DNA of 64,000 bases from Trichaptum fuscoviolaceum (Eukaryota; Basidiomycota; Agaricomycetes; Hymenochaetales; Trichaptaceae). The DNA is taken from assembly GCA_910574455.1 (NCBI GenBank), contig CAJSYZ010000007.1, forward strand, positions 1,612,001 through 1,676,000, in the 5' to 3' direction. The number at the start of each line of letters is the position of its first letter. Position 1 is the stretch's first letter. Positions 54,523 to 64,000 of the stretch are shown piece by piece. Under the pieces are notes generated by a model that made no database searches, was not told where the DNA came from, and saw only the letters and a list, made by a program, of their open reading frames with translations. The position numbers and the translations under genes were made by a program.

Positions 54523-57500
54523 ATGAAAGTCAACCACCCGGGGTTGAAGGCACAGGATGGACTTGGAAATCTTCTGGTGAGAAAGAACTGCGCATTTGCA
54601 AGACCCACTATTACAAACAGGCGCCAGTGTCTCGATGCGAGCGTCCAGAGATGGATTAAGCCATCATGATCATGATGGTTCGGGCAAACGAAGCCTCAAC
54701 TTGAATATGTTTAAGTTAGTAATCCAGTCACGGAAAATCCCGAAGGGGTGTGTCAATTCAGCGACTCTTCGTTCCAGTCCCCACAGGTTGACTCGGATAC
54801 TACAAAGATGTAAGAGGATATCATGACTCTGTGTCCACAGATTACACCTAACCATTTGAATATGGTGCTTCAGGAACGTCTCGGACGACGAAACACTCTT
54901 GCAGAACGAAATTGCGTGCGCCACGCGCCTTATGAACAAGCAATTTCATGACTTGCGTCTTCTGCAGATAACATAACTGTTTCAACCATGTTTCGGCCGT
55001 CAGACCCACTTTACTTATCTTGCCAATGTCCAATCCAATAGGAGTGGACTCGAAGAAACCGCATGGACCATCGTCACGACGGGGCCTCCGAAAAGATCAA
55101 GAACTCTACCGGCCACGCCAATCTGCGAGGAGCTTATCTCTGTCGGACGCACCGTACTGTCCATTGCGTGATGCTATGGGTGTGCTCTCTGTGACATCTG
55201 TTGGTATGTGGTGAGTGCGTAGACTGATGTTTGTAACATGTTTTTCTTATCAGGTACGCAGATTGAACTTGGTTTGGATGTGCCGAGCTGGAAGAATTGA
55301 AGGGACCAAAGGCTCTCGATATAGCTGTTTAAGTACCGAGCTTCCTTACAGGATTTGGGACGAAATGGTGAGCAAGTCCGAGGAAGTTATACAGAGTACC
55401 TTACTTACATCACCTTCCACCTGAACGTCGGCTAAGCTCATGATTTCATTTCCGGCGCTGATCCATGAACTCGTAAATCCTCGGCGAACTATCCTCGAAT
55501 TCGATATCTGAACTCACTTGGAAGCCTATCTTGCTATCTATGGTGCGCTTTCTCGATGATGTGCAGCTGCGAAGCTCGCGACTATGGAAGGTTCCCTGTT
55601 CACATCATCGGCTTCGTATTTGACAACTTGGTTGGACTTCCTTCCCTCCCTCTGATTGTCGCCGATGCACCTAGTATGCCGAACACGGGTCGCGACACAA
55701 TTGACAGGCAATGCTTCTCGACGAATCGGAGAACCTCCAATAGGAGATACTACTGTACAGACACAAACTCGGAGCGCACGTTAAGTCCGTCTGATCGACC
55801 CTCCATTAACCTGCATGTGCATGTCATGATCACGTCGACGTCATCGCCTGCCAAGCTCGCAGTTTGCTCGCTCAGATGTACGCGACCATTGCTTTATCCT
55901 TCTCAGCATCGCGATTCCTATTGCCGCAATTACATGTCTTTATTCTTAACGCCTGTGGTTACTCGTGCAATTTGCGAGAACCTACCTATTTGTTCCTGGG
56001 TCGTTGCCGCTTTCTCATCCCTGAGATATCTTTGTCTTCTATCATTTCTGTGAGCATCTTCCCTGCCCGACCACGCACCGCCCTGCTTGCCATTCGCGTC
56101 GTTTCTCCTAGACAGTTTTCGTCTCTCACATGAGTCTTACACATGACCTCGAAATGTGACAAAGCACATACGCGGAAGCCGCATGGTGTACAAGTGGTGT
56201 GAAGGGAGAAACTTGAAAGTCTATGCGTTTCTAGGTGGGTCTCATTTATAAGATCATTTCGCCCTTGGCACCGTTGCCTTTATCAGAAGTACTTCTTTTT
56301 CTTGCGAGTAGTGAGAACACTCGAGAGAAAAGCGCAGCACATTAGCTGAAGTATAGATGGGAAACACTCGAAGCTATCTGTGGCAGCATGAGGATTCTCG
56401 ACCAAAGCAATTTGTTTATCCTGCATTCTGGCGAACACTCAGACGCCAGGAACCCGTCTCTAACCTAAAGAACACTCTTTCCTAGATTTGGTTTAGGCTC
56501 CCCCATACGACAAGCACAAGTGCGCTCGTCAAAATGCGGAACTTCCCACTCTTCCTTGATTCTTTGGATCTACTGTTAGTGCATTTTGGTTTCTCTCCCT
56601 GCATGCCTAGCTCACTGCGACTACTCCGAATAACTATAGTTCATGCGCGAGCCGATTCAAGACTTATTCCCGGAGTGCGTACTTCACCTCATGCTGCTAG
56701 CGGCTCTCAATAAAGGCCTGAAGCAGAAAAATTGTGATTCCAAGTCGTACAGATGCAATCAGCTGTATGATCTTGAAGATGATCTGCACTGCTGGATGCA
56801 TCAAACGTTTCTGTCCAGATTAAGCTTGGTGGTGTTGCAAGATCATTCGGAGAGATGCACTACCATCGTTTGCCGATCAAACTCAGTTGGATCTGAAGGA
56901 TAATTCTTAGGCTTTCTCTAAACTCAGTCGTCTCGACGGTCAGGCACATAATCACAGTATGTATGTGGGTGTGTGTTGGGAGGGGGCGGGGCGGCGGCGC
57001 AGTGGACGGAATCTCGGTCTGTATCTCATATGAACTATAGAAGTGGGCTACTGTATATTGAATACACTCAACAGAACTGTTTTGATGCTTACTTGTGTTA
57101 AAGGTACTTTACGACCCTTCGACATTAAGTGCATCTGATTGATTCTACTATAGCCGCGGCCATCTCCTCCTCGTCTACCGCACCCGTACGTGCACCCTTA
57201 TATCGAAGCAGATGATCTACGTGGTGCTTTAAGGCAATCACGGCACCGCTGAAGGAACCTCTGTGCACACTCAAGGTGTCTATACTCTAGGCATCCGAAA
57301 ACCAATCTGGTACGTGATGATTCACGATAGCAGCGGATCTTGGCCTTCCGTGAGCTAGCGCCGACTCGGATTCCTCTAGAGTTCCTGTTCATATCTTTAT
57401 GCGTTGATGGAGGGCTGATTTTCTATGCACCGATACGCACGGGCTGCACGCAGGCTATGTGCGTGCTTCTTATAGGCACCTGTTGAATACGGATGCTGGC

Positions 57501-60007
57501 GGACTCCGCGGGTGTCGTCGTCCCTTGAGATAAATTGTGGGACAAGTTGTACACACGTCATATATGGGCGATACTCCGCACGCTGGTTTGCCGCAAGCTT
57601 TCTTTGGTGCAGCAGAAGCTCCAGTAGTCTATGTAGTCTGTACACAGTGCGCACATGCATGTCAATGGTGATCCAATTCTATTCAACTCTTTCCCCACCG
57701 ATCTCGATCTTCCACAGGTCGCACGCCAATAACCTAAAGGACGACAGATAGCGAAACGTAACGCGCTATCTTTCGGCTCTTGTCAGCCACGATCAATGCG
57801 ATCGCATGAAGTAAAGAGGGTATTTTAGCACCGGCTCATGAGGATGTCTGTATTGTGATGATGCATTATGCCCGGATGGCAGTTGCGCCGTGGCCTCACA
57901 CGCATAGTAGCGAGAACAAAGTACACAATCGATGCACACACCTTTCAGGGCGCATGAGATCACTCCAATATTGTCCAAACCCGATGTGAAGCGAAGCCAC
58001 AGTTACATATGTACATGGTATTGGTGTTGGAGTTAAGGCCCTGCGTGACTGGGGCAGGTTGTGCACGAAGGTGAGTTGCGGTCCTTATTTTCTCCATTAG
58101 GCGCGCTAGGCCGAATTAGTGGGTGTGAGTTTGATGAAGGCGACGGCTTCGACCCCGCTTCTACTCATAATCGCCTCCACACGTGTCCGCCTGGAACCTA
58201 TTCAGACAGGGCCAGAGGATACGTATCGCGTCGCGGAACAAGTGATACCCAAGCCCGTCCGCACTAAAAACGCAGCCTTCACACTTGATCACATGAGTAG
58301 TATGCAGCCAAGTATCTCAAACTATCCACTCACAAAGGAGTAGTATGTTTAATGCGTAAGTGATGAGTTGCCCAGGAAGCGAGCGATCTTGCCATAATGA
58401 ACTGTATTGACACCGATCTCGGGTGGGCGGGGTGGTGGAAAGTTTCAGGAAGGATTCGTGCGTTGATCGTATGCGAGGCGTTAGATGGGCGTAAGGGGTT
58501 GTACGTTGGGGGAAGGAGAAATGGAAATGGAAGGAGCCCCGGTTTCGTGTGGCTCGGGTCTCGTGTACAAGATCATGTCCACAGACAATGCGCCACTGGG
58601 AAATTCGACCCGTCCGGTCTTGGTTTTCCCGTACATCCTCACTCCAACTTGAAGCTACCACCAGAGCGTTCCAAGCCCGCAAATGAATGGGCGTTGATAC
58701 GAAGCAGAGTGTACATTGAAATCAATTTGCCCGATGAGCGATGCGACCTGAAGAGGCAGGTCGGGTGGCCTTATAAGGATCGTTTGAGTTTGAAATAGCA
58801 TTTCGAAAACTTTGATGAGTTTGGAAAAAAGGACTTTGAATTTGAGGCCTGGACCCGAAACTTGTATCGTCAGCTGGAGCTTTGGCGTTGGGGCATCCGA
58901 CAAAAAGCACGAGCTCCATAGACGTTCTTCGCATCAGACCGATCGTGTTGTACGAAGCGTCAGAGGTGCAGGGCAGTGAGTGATAAGGCGGCTGGTGGCG
59001 ACATGTACTGGGAAAATAGGCTGGAATGGATCGATAGAGAAGTCGAGATGCGATGAATTGGACGTCCGGCTGGCATGTGGTGCGCCAGGATGATTAGTAG
59101 AGCTGCTACGGACTGTTGTGATTGGGCTCCCGTGACGAGCGATGCAGGGTCGGACGCCCTTGGTTGAAGGTTTCGGCGGCTATGAATAATTTAGGGCAAA
59201 TATTGCCATTGAGTTCAATCAGTCAACGCCGAAGAACAGTACACTCACCCGTTCCCGTTTGCATTTGATTGCACGACTAATTGCAACACAGGCTGCACCC
59301 GTGGGTCCAAATGTACTTGTCCTTCCTTTCTCCCTCGACCTGGAATCCGTTCGGCGCAGTCCCTACTGGTAGTATTGCATCGTCTATTCAGCCATCACCT
59401 GAGTCTGGCCACCCGGCTCACTTACGTCTTACGGCCCCTCAGACAACACTATCTGCCTTCGCGTCGCATTCCGTCCGCGCTATTTCTCAGTGCGTTGTGC
59501 GGGTGCCAATAAGATTAGCTGCATACCAGAGTGGGTACGTCCTACAGGCACCCAGTTGGCGTTCTATATTCAAGTCGCGTTCTTCATGCTTCACGCTCCT
59601 GTTTCTTCCTTAAGAAACATCTCTTTGCTTACTCTCTGGCAATTGGCGGCACCATCAGAGTAAGCCTGTGTCCACCCGGTGGGCGTGACAGCTGGCCAGA
59701 CGAGTCTGCGGGTAACCTCCCCTCACAGATACAGCCTCTTACTCAACCTCGCAACGCTTCTTTGCATCTCCAACGTCTGCGTTCTTGCTTCCCCGTTCTG
59801 CTTCTTATATCCCTTCTCCTTAAATTCTCCTCTCCATATTCGTGCCAGCTAACCTCCTGCTCCTCGCACCCTAGATCACCACCCCCCTTTTCTTTCTCTC
59901 CCGCCCCCTCTAGGCTGCCAGCAAACCACCGCCCCGACCGAAGCGCGTGCACCGGCTGCGATACGCCTATTTGAACGCCACTATCACGGCTCTGTCCCGA
60001 ACCCCCC
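54523..60007. other. 5.5-kb stretch without recognisable genes
   Basis: Many short frames on both strands, none with a family motif or consistent splice signals. The longest (55556-56053 plus, 58397-58798 plus) look like chance. No tRNA, rRNA or transposase similarity noticed. The last 700 bp, pyrimidine-rich (TCTCC, CTTCC), is probably the promoter and leader of the FYR-domain gene. Confidence 0.45.
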
Positions 60008-62827
60008 ATGAGTCAAAGTCAAAGTCATCGAGCAACCATGGGCCCGCCGCCCGACAGGGACATGGGCCCGCCTGGCTATGCATCCACGCCCAGCAACCCG
60101 ACGAACGGGGTGGCGAAAGGTAACGTGCCGCCCCCACAAGACCTGGCGGAAAAGTATAGCCGGTTGAAGAAACGGTACTTCGAGCTCGAGGAAGTACGTA
60201 TCATGCGTCTCACGTTCATTACACCGTGCTCATTAAATGCGTATCTTGCACGTTCATTATCGTCGTTGCTGCATTCGCGTCTACTGGCGAGCAGAAGCAC
60301 AAGATGGCTGAAGTCGAATTGCAGCGGTCCGGAGAGCGCAACATAAAATTGCGACAGGAACGAAAGTCAGTTTGCCTTTCCCCTCTCTTATCACCCTAAT
60401 CTCACAGAAAATTCTCACGCGTTGTTTTCGAAAACTTTTTCGTAATCGTTTGTTCCCTCATCCCCACCACTCTGCTCCCTCACTCATCTTGTCCTCGTTG
60501 TGCACCGTGTTTGCGTCGTCGGCCTCGTGCCCAGTGACTTTCTCGACCGCATCATCGAGCTCGAAGCGAAGCTCACCATTTTCACTGACCGGTTGCGCGA
60601 GGTCGACCCCGCGTTTGTCGACGCGCACAAGGACAAGTCGCGTTCGATTGCTGTTGCTATACCAGGGTCTGCAGCATTCCCGAAAGCCCTGGTTTCAGAG
60701 CGCTCCCAAGCCGAGTTCGTCGCGAACCTCAAGCAAGCTATGTCCGAGATCGAGCGCGAGGACACGCAGGTCGACCCCGTGCTCACGTCGCGTCATGTCG
60801 GCCCCGCCGCGCGAAAACGCCAGGCCGAACAGAAGGAGCACCCCCAGGAGGAGGAGAGACGCGTACCGCCGTCAGCATCGACGGAGACGAGACGGGCGTC
60901 GAAGAGGCAGAAGGGGAACAACGCTGCCGGGGCGGGGAATCAGCCTCCAAGTGCAGCAGCGAAAAACGGGAACGGAAACGCGCCTGGTAAATAGCATCCT
61001 TTTGACTTCCTGTCTTTCCCGCATCACTGTCCTCACTGCTATACCTTACAAACCTTTTCAATTAATTGTGCTTTCTCTCCCATCGCAATCGCAACCTCTC
61101 ACACTCTCGTCCGACTTTCGTGCATATAGAATCTGGGCAGGGTCAGCACCAGCTAAATGGATCAGCAGGCTCTCCTTCGCCTTCAACGGATAGCAATGGG
61201 GCGCGGGCACCAGTTAAGTCGTCGATTGACTCTCCAAAGTCAACAATGTCAGGGCCTGGCGTGCCTCCACCATCTGCCACTCAACACCTAGCACACGTTG
61301 CCCCTCACCTTTCCGCGTCCCCTCGTTCTCAATCGCCCATCTCCCCCCTTTCTGCCTCTCCCCCGATCCGCTCCCCCGCTCTCGCCTCTAATCCGTCTGC
61401 CGGAGTCGCTCTAATGCCAGGCCAGGTTCCTCTGCACCACGGACCACTGAATATACCCGGCGGCGTCGGCGGCTCTGGAGTGCCCATCCCGATATCGCCT
61501 CCCTTGCACGCTTTCACTCACCCGCATCTCCCATTCGCTGGACCGCCGATCATGCCGATCGCGCCTAGGCCGTCCGAAATTCAACGGCAGACGAAACCGA
61601 AGCGGCTGAAGGCGCACACGGTGACGTCGAAGAGCTATAGCATCCCTACGGTCCCTCGCGACCGCCACACAGGCCGTCCGATGCTCCCACTTAATGTCGG
61701 TATTATGACTGTCGTTAATCTCGGGGAGATCTGCATGCGCGAGCATTTTCATACCGAGCGGTATATTTTTCCCGTCGGTTATGAAGTAACGCGGTACGAG
61801 CACTATCGTGGCTAATCCGTTGGTTATACTAGAGACTAACTACTTTGCAGTCGATATTTGTCAACGCAGGATCCAAGTGCAGAGGTCGTGTACCATTGCA
61901 CAATTCTCGACGGAGGAGATGGACCGAAATTCCAGATCATTGCAGCCGACATGCCTGATAAGCCCATCATCGCGGGTACTGCGACAGGCGCGTGGTCGGG
62001 TATCGTGCGCGCCGCAAATATGATTCGCAAACGTCAGCATTCAAATAGCGTATCTGGGCCGGATTATTTTGGTCTAGGTCAAAATACGATCAAACATTTG
62101 ATTCAGGAGCTTCCCGGGGCAGACCGTTTGAAGGACTATGTCTGGCAAAATTTTATCGAGGGAGGGTAAGTGAAAAAAATGGATGGTGTTCTAATTGCCA
62201 ATTAACACAATCTCTTCTGTGTTTAGTCCTTTGGGCGGTCGACATGCCGCGGTCATACCTGCTCTTCCAGAAGAGTTTGACTCCTCCATCCCCTTAGGCG
62301 GTTATTATCCTTCTGAACGAGAACGGGAACGGGAACGCGAGCGTGAGCGCGAGAGGATGCGTGAACGTGAACGATTAATGGCCGAATCGTCATCCCGGCG
62401 ACGTGATTTTGAGCGTCCATCGGAAGGTCGAGGGGGAGAATACCAAAATCCATATCCTCCTCTAAATACCGATCACGGACGGCATCCTAATGGCTACGCC
62501 GGCTCAGAGCCATCGAGCGCTGGATCGCGATATTCGCAGTCGCAGTCGCCTGTCCTTCCGCGTCCGTCTGGCTCTGGATCGACAGCACAGCACTCCCCGC
62601 CACCCACGCCTGGATCCCATCCACCTCAAACACCAACCGTCCCGCCCACGCTTGCGAGCATCATGCATGCTTACCCGGCCCCCGGGCCAACGCTTCCGCC
62701 TCTGTCGACGTCTGTACCAGAGTCTCCGAGGAGTGCAAGCGCGAACACTGACGAGGCCGCTGCGAATGGGAAAAACAGTCCGTACAGAGGCTACTCCAGC
62801 CATTCTAAAAGTGCTTCTCCCCGATGA
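60008..62827 (+). CDS. FYRN/FYRC-domain nuclear protein (TBRG1-like)
   Basis: Six exons (60008-60193, 60295-60365, 60535-60986, 61130-61793, 61851-62165, 62227-62827) join in phase to 2289 nt, 762 aa. The N-terminal coiled coil (LAEKYSRLKKRYFELEE, NIKLRQER, FLDRIIELEAKL) is followed by a basic segment (RRASKRQKG) and a Pro/Ser-rich linker. The FYRN part has PLNVGIMTVVNLGEI and FPVGYEVTRRYLS, and FYRC has CTILDGGDGPKFQI, TATGAWSGIVRAANMIRKR, GPDYFGLGQNTIKHLIQELP and DYVWQNFIEGG. After that comes an Arg-Glu dipeptide run (62310-62390) and a Ser/Pro-rich tail. FYR domains occur in chromatin-associated proteins (MLL, TBRG1); a role in transcription or chromatin is likely. Confidence 0.9.
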
Positions 62828-64000
62828 CCCGCCAGCTGTACGAAAACGTCAGATCACTGAGCTGCTCTCACTCTTCTCTGTAATAAAAGGCTCTCGTTTC
62901 AGGTTGTTGTTGTTTTTATATCATCTCACGTCGGACTCATTCGATACAAAATGAAGCTTGGGCTCGTTGAGCCTGTGCATCTGTAATTCATTACCAATAC
63001 TATTGTTGTCTTGACCTGGCTTTTGGGTATGATGTCGCTTTCTTCATCCTGACATGTATTGATTGAAGAGATCATCAGAACCCAGAATCGAAGGTTGTCT
63101 TCCCGATCGTAAGTCATTGATGCGAGCGGTAGACTATATTTGTCAGCACCAACTATAACTTGTTCAATTTGGCCGGGTCGCCCTTCATCTTCTTTAACCG
63201 TGACTGCCAAATTCGATAGATGGCCTGAGCACAATTCCTTGAAATGACTTGTGTTCGTTGATCTATCTTAGAAGGTTCGCACACTTCTTCTCTCTACTGT
63301 CCTAGATCTGGTCTGATTGCATTGCTATGATTGCTGTCTGCGCTTCGTGATACTTGCTATTCACTAGCCCAACATCTTGAACGTTACGGCCCTCAAGTGT
63401 ACCTGCGCAGGTCTAGTACGTATCAGCTGTCTACGCTCCTACAGGTGTGAAAGTCCTTACTACTTATATTGCGCCATGGGCAGTTATGTACCACCGCACA
63501 ATTAAGGATCGGCCTTTCTGAAAGAATAAAGGATGGCAAGACTACTGGCCTTATATATATCTACGATAGCCACACAAGTCGGATCGCTCTCTTGTACTGG
63601 CACATGAGGTTTTTCCGAATGCTTGCAGTTGATCAGACCGCACCACATTTAGGGAGTTGGTACGTTTTTAACGCATCTACGTCGTATTTAGCTAACTTTT
63701 TACTCTCCACGCTGACTGAGAAGATTTGAGTGTCGGACTTCTACTCTCTGTTATCTCAGGATCAAGGTTCCAGGCATGCAGTACACTTCCGATCTAATCC
63801 GTGTTCCTTGTCCAAATTGGAACCTCGCAATAGACTGTTGCTTCGCAATAAACCCGAGGACCTGGTGTACGGCTAGAAAGAGACTGCGATCCGAGCTATG
63901 CGGGGTAACTTTGGCTAGTTTTGCTCCGAAGATTATCCTGGTCCCCCACGTTGCCCACTTTGCGTTGAAGTTACGTTGTTTCGCATGATGACTACGCTTC
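62828..64000. other. right-hand flank, no gene recognised
   Basis: The 3' UTR of the FYR gene, then about 1 kb with only short, unsupported frames (for example 63469-63729 and 63776-63988 on the plus strand). A gene beginning beyond the edge cannot be excluded. Confidence 0.4.

Noticed and set aside
54523..60007. Several frames of 60-165 codons as possible genes
   Set aside because: No motif, no consistent introns and no codon or composition signal separate them from chance.

Overview
The window is nuclear DNA of a filamentous fungus, most likely an Agaricomycete (Basidiomycota). The evidence is: many short introns (about 45-80 bp, GT..AG), compact genes on both strands, an alpha-1,3-glucan synthase relic, a Plavaka/KDZ-type DNA transposon, a Tf1/sushi-type chromovirus, and pervasive short motifs such as AACTTG, TGCCAGTG and TAGTAG. 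I do not assign a species.

Layout. (1) 1-9,943 is ordinary gene space: Rad4/XPC (cut by the left edge), an HSL-type esterase, an Hst2/SIRT2 sirtuin, an S28 serine peptidase, an unknown coiled-coil gene and a short-chain dehydrogenase (SDR). (2) 10,430-28,200 is decaying and transposon-invaded: an alpha-1,3-glucan synthase pseudogene; a DEDDy 3'-5' exonuclease gene split by an intact 6.3-kb LTR retrotransposon (5-bp target duplication, near-identical LTRs); and a decayed Cdc4-like WD40 relic split by a second LTR element (4.9 kb, LTRs identical by eye) that encodes only a Gag-like protein. (3) 28,230-41,700 is a simple-repeat-rich block around a Plavaka-type transposase with two companion genes, one RS/coiled-coil and one coiled-coil plus DUF6532-like. 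(4) 41,773-50,978 is gene space again: a second SDR paralogous to the first with the same exon plan, a 100-aa small protein, a queuosine-salvage glycosylase convergent with a family-X DNA polymerase that has a mitochondrial-like leader, and a membrane-anchored SH3 protein. (5) 50,979-64,000 is sparse: a SPRY-domain gene lacking the LisH/CTLH part usual in RanBPM/Gid1, a 5.5-kb stretch with no recognisable gene, and an FYRN/FYRC (TBRG1-like) nuclear protein.

How the parts relate. The two SDR genes bracket about 32 kb of pseudogenes and transposons. This suggests a local duplication that was later expanded by insertions. Both LTR elements lie in the minus orientation inside minus-strand host sequence, and joining their flanks restores an open frame. 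The coding models of the esterase, sirtuin, peptidase, first SDR, RS/coiled-coil gene, small gene, FYR gene and pre-insertion exonuclease were checked by exon phase; each sums to a whole number of codons. Other multi-exon models are recognised by homology and have approximate splice sites.
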